This document shows, in pieces, positions 1-5,765 of a stretch of 9,131 nucleotides of DNA. Source of the DNA: Syntrophomonas sp. Lineage in GTDB: Bacteria; Bacillota; Syntrophomonadia; Syntrophomonadales; Syntrophomonadaceae. The stretch spans positions 1,081-10,211 of the forward strand of contig DLUN01000191.1 in assembly GCA_003444615.1 (NCBI GenBank). The letters run 5' to 3'. The notes under the pieces were generated by a model. The model did not search any database. It was not told the origin of the DNA and saw only the letters and a list, made by a program, of their open reading frames with translations. The stretch's first letter is position 1. Every line of letters starts with the position of its first letter. The position numbers and the translations under genes were made by a program.

Positions 1-32
1 TGGGTCTGGGATTCAAGACTCCAGAAGATTAG
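1..32 (+). CDS. rpoA: RNA polymerase alpha subunit, last codons (partial)
   Basis: In the frame starting at base 3 the sequence reads GLGFKTPED followed by TAG at 30-32. Firmicute RpoA proteins end in a very similar LGLGLRKDD-type tail, and rpoA is the usual gene directly upstream of rplQ. Only nine residues are visible, so the call rests on tail similarity plus gene order. The stop lies 17 bases before the rplQ start, as expected for one ribosomal-protein operon. Confidence 0.72.
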   Translation, partial: GLGFKTPED

Positions 33-49
33 GAAGGAGGACTCCTGCA

Positions 50-391
50 GTGAGCTATCACCGATTTGGACTCCGTAGCGATCACCGTAAAGCGATGTTG
101 CGCAATGCAGTAACCTCATTATTAGAAACTGGCAGAATTACTACTACGGAGACTAGAGCTAAAGATATTAAAAGGCTTGCTGACCAGATGATTACCCTGG
201 GCAAGAGAGGGGATCTGCATGCACGGCGTCAGGCCATAGCTTACCTGACCCGGGAAGATGTGGTGCAGAAATTATTTACGAATCTGGCAGATAAATATAC
301 TGATCGTCAGGGTGGATATACCCGGGTAATTAAAGCTGGATACCGCCGTGGTGACGGTGCTCCCATGGCAATCGTAGAATTGGTTGACTAA
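50..391 (+). CDS. rplQ: 50S ribosomal protein L17
   Basis: This is a structural protein of the large ribosomal subunit, near the polypeptide exit tunnel. The product has 113 residues, normal for bacterial L17. It carries the family's N-terminal pattern ([21 protein letters not shown]) and the [14 protein letters not shown] segment, and it ends in the usual [15 protein letters not shown] tail. The start is GTG at 50, preceded by GGAAGGAGG at 32-40. The Shine-Dalgarno sequence lies in a small palindrome (AGGAG at 35-39, CTCCT at 42-46), which may be chance. The gene sits between rpoA and ecfA1, and only 5 bases separate its TAA from the next ATG, so it is very likely cotranscribed with both. 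Confidence 0.97.
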   Translation: MSYHRFGLRSDHRKAMLRNAVTSLLETGRITTTETRAKDIKRLADQMITLGKRGDLHARRQAIAYLTREDVVQKLFTNLADKYTDRQGGYTRVIKAGYRRGDGAPMAIVELVD

Positions 392-396
392 GGACA

Positions 397-1218
397 ATGA
401 TTCGGCTGGACCAGGTAAGCTTTAGTTATACTTCTAAACAAGTATCTAGGCCAGCCGTTCACAACCTGTCTTTAACTATAGAAAAAGGGCAAATGGTGGC
501 AGTTGTAGGGGCCAACGGTTCAGGCAAATCCACTTTAGCCCGGCTGATAAATGGCAGCTTGCTGCCAGATAAGGGCAGGGTGAGCGTTGATGGCCTGACT
601 ACCGGTGACAAATCACAGCGCCTACAGGTGCGAAGCCGGGTGGGCTTGGTAGGTCCAGTACCAGATCACCAGTTTGTATCCAACCTGGTAGTGGATGATG
701 TGGCTTTTGGTCCGCAAAATCTGGGTCTGAGCCAAGCAGAAATCAATAAAAGAGTGGATGCCGCTCTCAAAATGGTGTCAATGGAGGATTATGCCCAATA
801 TCCTCCTTATCTTTTGTCCGGAGGGCAAAAGCAGCGGGTTTGCCTGGCCGGTGTATTAGCCATGCAACCCCAGTATATAATCCTGGATGAAGCAACTTCC
901 ATGCTTGATCCCCAGGGACGCCGCCAGATAATGAAGATTTTAGAAATGCTGCGCCGGGAAACCAGATTAGGGATCATGGTAATTACCCAAAACCTGGAGG
1001 AAGTCCAGGGAGCCGATCGGGTAATAGTCATGCAGGACGGACAAATAGCAGCTAGTATGCCTTTTCGCCATTTGGTGGAAAACCAGGAACTGACCAGTAA
1101 GTTTAATCTGGAAGAACCTGAGCTTTTCCATCTGGTGGCCCTATTAAAAAATAACGGTCTTCTGCCCTCCCACTGGTATGGCGACAAACTGGACGAGGTG
1201 GTGGAAGCTCTGTGTTGA
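397..1218 (+). CDS. ecfA1: ECF transporter ATPase EcfA1 (CbiO-like), with altered Q-loop and H-loop
   Basis: This is one of the two ATPases of an energy-coupling-factor transporter, which powers uptake of vitamins or metal ions by interchangeable S components. The product has 273 residues. Visible motifs are Walker A GANGSGKST (38-46), signature LSGGQ (140-144), Walker B YIILDE (160-165, with catalytic Glu165) and D-loop SMLD (168-171). Two positions are unusual. Where the family normally has VFQNPDNQ the sequence is VGPVPDHQ (85-92), so the Q-loop glutamine is Pro87. The switch histidine of the ITH motif is Gln198 (ITQN). The ATG at 397 is preceded by AAGGA with short spacing. The stop overlaps the next gene, so translation is probably coupled to ecfA2. 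No S component is visible, which suggests a shared (group II) module serving S proteins encoded elsewhere. Confidence 0.93.
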   Translation: MIRLDQVSFSYTSKQVSRPAVHNLSLTIEKGQMVAVVGANGSGKSTLARLINGSLLPDKGRVSVDGLTTGDKSQRLQVRSRVGLVGPVPDHQFVSNLVVDDVAFGPQNLGLSQAEINKRVDAALKMVSMEDYAQYPPYLLSGGQKQRVCLAGVLAMQPQYIILDEATSMLDPQGRRQIMKILEMLRRETRLGIMVITQNLEEVQGADRVIVMQDGQIAASMPFRHLVENQELTSKFNLEEPELFHLVALLKNNGLLPSHWYGDKLDEVVEALC

Positions 1219-2063
1219 TGGAGTTGCGCTCCATAAGTCATAATTATCAGTCCGGCACCCCCTTTGCCCAATGCGCTTTGCAGGATATCAACCTGTCAGT
1301 TCAAGAAAAGGAATTTTTAGTGATTGCCGGCGCAGAAGGCTCAGGAAAAACTACCCTATTGTTAATAATGGCAGGATTAATTAAACCAGACCAGGGACAA
1401 GTGTATTACCAGCAACAGCCTTTGCCCAGGCAAGGTATTCACCCTCATTTTGGAGTGGTTTTTCAGCATCCTGAACAGCAGATGTTTGAACTGACCGTAG
1501 GCGAAGAAATAGCTTTTGGCCCTATCAATAGGGGAACCAAAGGAGAAGAGTTGCAGTCAGATATAGCTAAAGCATTAACAGCAGTAGGACTAGAACCAGC
1601 TTTGTACCAGCATCGCCGCATAAAAGATCTGAGCAGTGGAGAAAAACGACGGGTAGCCTTGGCCAGTATCCTGGTTATGGCTCCGCGAGTTTTGATAATG
1701 GATGAACCCTTAGTTGGTCTGGATTATAGCGGTCGCCGCCAGTTAATCCGTTACTTAGTTGAGCTTAACCGCCATCAAGGTATTACCGTAATTATGGTTA
1801 CTCATGAGATTCGCCCTGTTTATCCCTACTGTTCCCGAATTATTCAGTTAAGTCAGGGCAAGATGGTAAGGAGCATAAAGCCTGAGCAGAGCACAGCTAT
1901 AGCCGGCATTGACCACACGGAGGAGATAGAGCTTCCCCTGCATGTTAAACTATTGCACCGTCTGCGACAGGCCAACCCTGCCTTACCGGCTTCTACTCGC
2001 ACTGCCCAGGAAGCAGCCGCCATTATAGCCCATTGGAAGCAAGGGGAGGGAGGGTGCCATTAA
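1218..2063 (+). CDS. ecfA2: ECF transporter ATPase EcfA2 (CbiO-like)
   Basis: This is the second ATPase of the ECF module and should heterodimerise with EcfA1 under the EcfT scaffold at the inner face of the membrane. Motifs, numbered from ATG 1218, are Walker A GAEGSGKTT (38-46), an intact Q-loop VFQHPEQQ (Gln83), signature LSSGE (138-142, diverged from LSGGQ), Walker B VLIMDE (158-163) and an intact switch histidine VTHE (His196). The chosen ATG at 1218 overlaps the ecfA1 stop as TGATG, a classic coupling arrangement. An in-frame GTG at 1212 would add two residues and cannot be excluded. The length is about 281 residues, normal for the family. The C-terminal helical region (HVKLLHRLRQANPALPAS and onward) matches the extra domain found in EcfA proteins. 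Confidence 0.94.
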   Translation: MELRSISHNYQSGTPFAQCALQDINLSVQEKEFLVIAGAEGSGKTTLLLIMAGLIKPDQGQVYYQQQPLPRQGIHPHFGVVFQHPEQQMFELTVGEEIAFGPINRGTKGEELQSDIAKALTAVGLEPALYQHRRIKDLSSGEKRRVALASILVMAPRVLIMDEPLVGLDYSGRRQLIRYLVELNRHQGITVIMVTHEIRPVYPYCSRIIQLSQGKMVRSIKPEQSTAIAGIDHTEEIELPLHVKLLHRLRQANPALPASTRTAQEAAAIIAHWKQGEGGCH

Positions 2064-2076
2064 CACTTCCCTGCAA

Positions 2077-2844
2077 ATGGGGCAATATATCCCGGCGGAA
2101 TCTCCTCTACACCGCTGTGATGCCCGCAGCAAGATTGCCGCTACTGCCGGACTAAGTCTCAGCCTGCTTATAGCTCCGGGTTGGACCAATACCCTGGTAG
2201 TGAGTGGGGTAATCGTAATATTAATAATATTGAGTAGGATAAATTTCCGTAGCTACCTGGCTAATTGGCGGATACTATTCATTCTGGTTTTAATTACCGT
2301 TCTCTTACAAATCCTATTGATCCCGGGGAAGACTATTCTAAGGCTGTCCTTTATTAATATAACCCAAGAAGGCCTCATCTCAGGCAGCATGCTCTTGGTC
2401 AAATTGAGCGGAATAATATTGCTAGCCGCCTGGTTGACCTTTACTACTCGCCCTGCTCAGTTGACCGCTGGGTTGGAAAGAATTTTCAGCCCCTTGGGAA
2501 AGTTGGGTTTTCCTGTACAGGAATTGGTAATGATTATGACCCTGAGCCTGCGATTCTTACCTTTATTGGTGGAGGAAACCCTAATGGTGTACCGGGCTCA
2601 GTTGGTGCGCGGCGCTAATTGGCGCACCGGAACCCTTGGGCAAAAAGGTCGTTATCTGATTGCTCTACTAGTGCCTATTCTGAGACTGGCCTTGGAGCGA
2701 GCAGAATACTTAGTCGAAGCCATGGAAAATAGGGGCTATAATAGTGGACCAGCCAGGACCCCTTTGTATCCGCAGAGTTTGCACTTAGGCGATGGGCTGT
2801 TGGTGGCGGTTACCTGCCTTATTTTGGTAATGCAGGTAATATAA
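2077..2844 (+). CDS. ecfT: ECF transporter transmembrane scaffold EcfT
   Basis: This integral membrane subunit joins the two ATPases to the substrate-binding S component. The 255-residue product has hydrophobic stretches at about 22-34, 38-53, 66-82, 102-121, 148-164, 193-206 and 238-255. Two Arg-Gly motifs sit where the family carries its ATPase-coupling helices: VRG at 177-179 (within RAQLVRGA) and NRGY at 218-221 (after EAME). These fit EcfT/CbiQ. The start is less certain than for its neighbours. The G-rich stretch that could act as ribosome binding site ends at 2055, inside ecfA2 and about 21 bases before the ATG at 2077. No ATG, GTG or TTG in this frame lies nearer to it. The gene follows ecfA2 by 13 bases. 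Confidence 0.92.
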   Translation: MGQYIPAESPLHRCDARSKIAATAGLSLSLLIAPGWTNTLVVSGVIVILIILSRINFRSYLANWRILFILVLITVLLQILLIPGKTILRLSFINITQEGLISGSMLLVKLSGIILLAAWLTFTTRPAQLTAGLERIFSPLGKLGFPVQELVMIMTLSLRFLPLLVEETLMVYRAQLVRGANWRTGTLGQKGRYLIALLVPILRLALERAEYLVEAMENRGYNSGPARTPLYPQSLHLGDGLLVAVTCLILVMQVI

Positions 2845-2940
2845 TGCTAAACATAAGCGCAGACAGCCATCAGAAGTTTAGAAAGACAGCCAGGTCTGGG
2901 CTAGCCGCCTGATTGTAGGCCGGTATGTTGAGGTGTAGGA

Positions 2941-3699
2941 ATGCGCAGGATAAAATTGATAATCGAATATGATGGAACCAATTATCATGGCTCACAGATT
3001 CAAGCCAACGGCCACACTGTTCAAGCTGAACTACAGCAGTGTATAGAAAGACTGACCGGGGAAAAGGTATCATTAATGTTGGCTGGGCGGACTGATGCCC
3101 GGGTACACGCTCTAGGTCAGGTAGCCGCTTTCGACACCGCCTCCACCATACCTGCAGATAGATGGAAGTATGCTTTAAACAGTGTGCTGCCGGATGATAT
3201 AAAAGTAGTAGCCAGCCAAGAGGCTAGGCCCGATTTTCACCCCCGTTTTGATGCCGTCAGTAAAATGTATCGCTACCAGATTTACCGGGGTGAGACCGGG
3301 GTAGCTTTTTATCGTCACTATGCCTATTGTTTTTCTGAGCCACTGAATTTTGACCACATGCAAGAAGCCGCTAGACGTTTTGAAGGACGGCATGATTTTC
3401 GTTCCTTTTGTGCCAGTGGTTCTTCTGTAAAGAGTTATGAAAGAACCGTTTTCTCCTGTCGCCTGAAGGAACAAGACAGGTTTTTGACTTTAGAGATCAG
3501 TGCAGATGGTTTTCTATATAATATGATACGTATTATTGTAGGAACCCTGCTGGAAGTGGGACGAGGCAGCTTGTTGCCTCAGGATATAGATAGAATCCTG
3601 GCTGCCCGGGACCGTTCTCAATCTGGTCCTACTGCTCCTGCCCAAGGGCTGTACTTGGTGGAGGTCAAGTACCCGCCTTTTGCTGAAGATATGAAATAA
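2941..3699 (+). CDS. truA: tRNA pseudouridine synthase A
   Basis: TruA converts uridines 38-40 in the tRNA anticodon arm to pseudouridine. The product has 252 residues, within the normal range. The N-terminal strand IIEYDGTNYHGSQ is the family opening. The catalytic aspartate is Asp52 in the invariant block GRTDARVHALGQV (49-61). Further family segments are the DFHPRFDAVSKMYRYQI region, the FRSFCASG segment, and YNMIRIIVGTLLEVGRG in the C-terminal half. The ATG at 2941 has a modest ribosome binding site (GAGGTGTAGGA) just upstream. The 96-base gap from ecfT shows no convincing terminator, so truA may be read from the ECF operon. This position between ecfT and rplM is common in Firmicutes. Confidence 0.96.
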   Translation: MRRIKLIIEYDGTNYHGSQIQANGHTVQAELQQCIERLTGEKVSLMLAGRTDARVHALGQVAAFDTASTIPADRWKYALNSVLPDDIKVVASQEARPDFHPRFDAVSKMYRYQIYRGETGVAFYRHYAYCFSEPLNFDHMQEAARRFEGRHDFRSFCASGSSVKSYERTVFSCRLKEQDRFLTLEISADGFLYNMIRIIVGTLLEVGRGSLLPQDIDRILAARDRSQSGPTAPAQGLYLVEVKYPPFAEDMK

Positions 3700-3711
3700 T
3701 GGGCAGACTTG

Positions 3712-3741
3712 TTGACAAGCAGGGATTGTTTTGGATAATAT
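3712..3741 (+). promoter_or_regulatory. Probable vegetative promoter for rplM-rpsI
   Basis: A perfect TTGACA (-35) lies at 3712-3717. It is followed after 16 bases by GATAAT at 3734-3739 (five of six matches to TATAAT); TAATAT at 3736-3741 is an overlapping alternative with an 18-base spacer. It sits 12 bases after the truA stop and about 100 bases before rplM, leaving room for the structured leader described next. Confidence 0.72.
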
Positions 3742-3744
3742 TAA

Positions 3745-3840
3745 AAGGTAGTCTCTAAACGTGTGTCTGCCTCCCGCCCCGTTGGCAGAATTCACGATGA
3801 GGATACAGAGCACAACCAACCTGATACTGGAGGGAACAGT
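3745..3840 (+). promoter_or_regulatory. Structured 5' leader of rplM-rpsI, candidate L13 autoregulatory leader
   Basis: The roughly 95-base leader between the promoter and the GTG of rplM contains a two-part stem. CGTG (3760-3763) pairs with CACG (3793-3796), and inside it TCTGCC (3766-3771) pairs perfectly with GGCAGA (3784-3789) around a 12-base loop. Firmicute rplM-rpsI operons are known to carry an L13 leader RNA thought to bind a ribosomal protein and feed back on the operon. The position and structure fit this, but I cannot confirm the consensus by eye. The reading frame of rplM stays open through this leader back to 3763; those residues ([15 protein letters not shown] and on) do not resemble L13 and are taken as untranslated. 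Confidence 0.5.
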
Positions 3841-4275
3841 GTGAAAACCTTTATGGCAAAGCCAGCAGAAGTTGAGCGCCAGTGGTTTATTATTGATGCC
3901 GAAGGACAGACCCTGGGCAGGCTCAGCTCAGAGGTAGCAGCAATTTTGCGCGGCAAACATAAACCCACCTATACTCCTCATGTGGACACTGGTGATTTTG
4001 TTATTGTGATTAATGCTGAAAAAATTCAGCTTACTGGTAACAAGTTACTGCAGAAGAAATTACGCCATCATTCCGGATATCCGGGCGGCTTGAAAGAGGT
4101 AGACTACAAAACCCTGCTGCAAAAACGTCCTGAAAAGGCCATAGAAGTTGCAGTTAAAGGAATGCTTCCCCGCAATCGCCTGGGAGCTAAGATGTTTAGA
4201 AAGCTAAAGGTGTACCGGGGCAGTGAGCACCCGCATCAAGCCCAGAAACCAGTCGTTAGAGAGCTTAAAGGGTAA
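3841..4275 (+). CDS. rplM: 50S ribosomal protein L13
   Basis: L13 is an early-assembling protein of the large ribosomal subunit. From GTG at 3841 the product has 144 residues, the normal length. It begins [20 protein letters not shown] and contains the family blocks [38 protein letters not shown] and [18 protein letters not shown]. The GTG is chosen over longer in-frame starts because it has a GGAGGG ribosome binding site at 3829-3834 with 6-base spacing and gives the standard L13 N-terminus. The TAA stop is part of the ribosome binding site (TAAGGAGG) of rpsI, so the two genes are tightly coupled. Confidence 0.97.
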   Translation: MKTFMAKPAEVERQWFIIDAEGQTLGRLSSEVAAILRGKHKPTYTPHVDTGDFVIVINAEKIQLTGNKLLQKKLRHHSGYPGGLKEVDYKTLLQKRPEKAIEVAVKGMLPRNRLGAKMFRKLKVYRGSEHPHQAQKPVVRELKG

Positions 4276-4286
4276 GGAGGATGGCA

Positions 4287-4679
4287 ATGACGAAGGTACA
4301 ATACTGGGGAACCGGAAGAAGAAAAAAAGCTGTAGCCAGAGTACGTTTGGTACCTGGTGACGGAACTATCATAATCAACGATCGCAGCTTTGAAGAGTAT
4401 TTTCCGAACAAAACCAGCCGGCTGATTGTTCAGCAGCCCCTTGAGCTCACCGCCATGGGAGGCCGTTTTAATGTGATATGCCGCGTACACGGCGGTGGTA
4501 CCAGTGGCCAGGCTGGTGCGGTCCGTTTAGGTATTGCCCGGGCTTTGGTCAAGGCTAATCCAGAATTGCAGCCAAATCTTCGCAAAGCTGGATTTTTAAC
4601 CCGCGATCCGCGCATGAAGGAACGTAAAAAGTACGGTCTGCACGCAGCTCGCAAGGCTCCGCAATATTCAAAACGCTAA
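4287..4679 (+). CDS. rpsI: 30S ribosomal protein S9
   Basis: S9 belongs to the small ribosomal subunit; its C-terminal tail reaches the P-site tRNA. From ATG 4287 the product is 130 residues, the standard bacterial length. It opens with the [16 protein letters not shown] block and carries [19 protein letters not shown] and [24 protein letters not shown], the latter being the invariant basic tail ending in SKR. An in-frame ATG at 4281 directly abuts AAGGAGG (4274-4280) and leaves no spacer, so 4287 is the better start. The gene is followed by a strong terminator. Confidence 0.97.
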   Translation: MTKVQYWGTGRRKKAVARVRLVPGDGTIIINDRSFEEYFPNKTSRLIVQQPLELTAMGGRFNVICRVHGGGTSGQAGAVRLGIARALVKANPELQPNLRKAGFLTRDPRMKERKKYGLHAARKAPQYSKR

Positions 4680-4694
4680 ATTTGTTCGCCAATC

Positions 4695-4725
4695 AAACCT
4701 CCTCGGGATACCGGGGAGGTTTTTT
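4695..4725 (+). terminator. Intrinsic terminator after rpsI
   Basis: AACCTCCTCGG (4696-4706) pairs with CCGGGGAGGTT (4711-4721) around a GATA loop, giving 11 base pairs including one G-U. A run of six T follows the stem's G-rich arm (4720-4725). This is a textbook intrinsic terminator and closes the ribosomal-protein operon. Confidence 0.93.
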
Positions 4726-4791
4726 GTGTACATAGACAAGTTGGAATAACTGTACGCCCTGGACCTATTTCCCGCCAATCCCTATGTCGAC

Positions 4792-4849
4792 GCTAACCGC
4801 GGCTTTGCAGGAGTGTTAGCCGGCTCGCTCCAAGACTCCTCGCCTGCAA
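4792..4849 (+). repeat. Interlocking inverted repeats upstream of cwlD
   Basis: Two perfect inverted repeats interleave. GCTAAC (4792-4797) matches GTTAGC (4815-4820), and TTGCAGG (4805-4811) matches CCTGCAA (4843-4849). The order left-A, left-B, right-A, right-B means that as RNA they could form a pseudoknot or two alternative hairpins. GGAGT (4810-4814) and ACTCC (4835-4839) form a third possible pairing. The stretch lies between the rpsI terminator and cwlD and has no coding potential I can see. It could be a regulatory RNA structure or a dispersed palindromic repeat. Confidence 0.5.
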
Positions 4850-4872
4850 CCCATCGCCCCCCTACTTTTTTC

Positions 4873-4901
4873 TTATAAATAACGGCTCAAGTGCATATAT
4901 A
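4873..4901 (+). promoter_or_regulatory. Candidate sporulation-sigma promoter for cwlD (weak)
   Basis: CATATATA at 4894-4901 fits the CATAnnnTA-like -10 pattern of sporulation sigma factors E and G. An AT-rich TTATAAATA lies 12-15 bases upstream (4873-4881) where the -35 would be. In Bacillus, cwlD is expressed under sporulation sigma factors, which makes the match plausible. The -35 is poor, so this is only a candidate. Confidence 0.3.
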
Positions 4902-4936
4902 AGAAGTAGCATTTTGTCGAGCAAGGAGGGGCTTGG

Positions 4937-5749
4937 ATGACCCTTAGAAATGGCCGGCCTTTATTCCTGACTGGGAAGAATTATTCTAAGACCGATAGAT
5001 TGCTACTGGATAGGGCTGTATTTATACCCCGGCGGTGGGGAAGAATTGGAGCAGCACTGGGTTTGTTTTTTACCCTCTGCCTGGCAGTGGTTATCAGCCA
5101 GCCGGAACAGGTTCAGGTGATGTCTTACAGCCTGGCCAACAAAGTTATCGCTGTTGATGCCGGACACGGCGGCTTTGACCCGGGAGCCAAACGGGACAAT
5201 ATTACCGAAGACCAAATAACCCTGGCTATAAGCAAACTGCTGCAGAAACAATTAAGTGAGGCCGGTTCACTAGTAGTTATGGTGAGAGAAGATGATAAGG
5301 ACTTGTCAGATGAGAGTTTTTCTGGCAGCTTGCGAGAACGGAAACGGCAGGATCTCAATCGCCGTGCTGAGAAAGCTAACCAAGCCAAAGCCAAACTCTA
5401 TGTGAGTATCCATGTCAATGCTGATCCCAGTCCCCGCTGGCGGGGTGCCCAGGTGTTTTATGAGAAAGATAGTGAAGCAGGTAAGCGGGCGGCGGTAGCC
5501 ATCCAGGAGGAATTGACCAGAATATTGGGGAATACTAAACGCAAGGCTCTGCCGGGTAATTTTTATATCACCCAAAAAACTGAAATGCCAGCCGTAATCG
5601 TTGAAGTAGGTTTTATTTCCAATCCGGAGGAGTGTAAACTATTGATGGACCCAGACTACCAGGCCAAGGTAGCCTACGCCATTTATGCGGGAATAGCCAA
5701 GGCGCAGAGCCAGGAAAGTGAACTGGCTATGGGTACCCATAATTGGTGA
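4937..5749 (+). CDS. cwlD: N-acetylmuramoyl-L-alanine amidase, CwlD type
   Basis: This zinc amidase (Amidase_3 family) cleaves the stem peptide from muramic acid. CwlD enzymes act in making muramic delta-lactam of the spore cortex, which germination enzymes recognise. The 270-residue product has a cytoplasmic N-terminus, one membrane anchor at about 36-54, and a catalytic domain from about 68 to 255. The expected metal and catalytic residues are visible: His77 in DAGHGG, Glu91 in NITEDQ, His159 in SIHVNAD, and Glu223 in VEVGFISN. The start ATG has AAGGAGGGG at 4923-4931 with about 5-base spacing. It begins about 210 bases after a terminator and so probably has its own promoter. The amr genes follow after only 16 bases and may be cotranscribed. 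CwlD rather than a vegetative amidase is inferred from size, the single anchor and the lack of a wall-binding domain. Confidence 0.88.
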   Translation: MTLRNGRPLFLTGKNYSKTDRLLLDRAVFIPRRWGRIGAALGLFFTLCLAVVISQPEQVQVMSYSLANKVIAVDAGHGGFDPGAKRDNITEDQITLAISKLLQKQLSEAGSLVVMVREDDKDLSDESFSGSLRERKRQDLNRRAEKANQAKAKLYVSIHVNADPSPRWRGAQVFYEKDSEAGKRAAVAIQEELTRILGNTKRKALPGNFYITQKTEMPAVIVEVGFISNPEECKLLMDPDYQAKVAYAIYAGIAKAQSQESELAMGTHNW

Positions 5750-5765
5750 GAAAGGAGGAATCCCC

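Noticed and set aside
35..46. Palindrome AGGAG-GA-CTCCT over the rplQ ribosome binding site, possibly masking it.
   Set aside because: The stem can have only about four pairs around a usable loop, too weak to claim translational control.
807..1271. Long minus-strand open frame opposite ecfA1 and other long antisense frames in the window.
   Set aside because: They lie opposite confidently assigned genes, show no family resemblance and lack ribosome binding sites.
2861..2891. Direct repeat AGACAGCC at 2861-2868 and 2884-2891 between ecfT and truA.
   Set aside because: Two 8-base copies with no further structure or third copy are within what chance allows.
2844..2912. A 22-codon open frame starting at an ATG that overlaps the ecfT stop (TAATG).
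   Set aside because: It lacks a clear ribosome binding site, has no recognisable features and is short enough to arise by chance.
3763..3840. Longer N-terminus for L13 starting at GTG 3763.
   Set aside because: The extra residues do not resemble L13 and lie in a structured leader. GTG 3841 has a good ribosome binding site and gives the standard 144-residue protein.
5718..5765. An extended N-terminus for the LigB/Memo-AMMECR1 protein starting at 5718.
   Set aside because: It would overlap the end of cwlD and has no suitable ribosome binding site, while ATG 5766 has AAGGAGG at proper spacing and begins directly at the domain's first strand.
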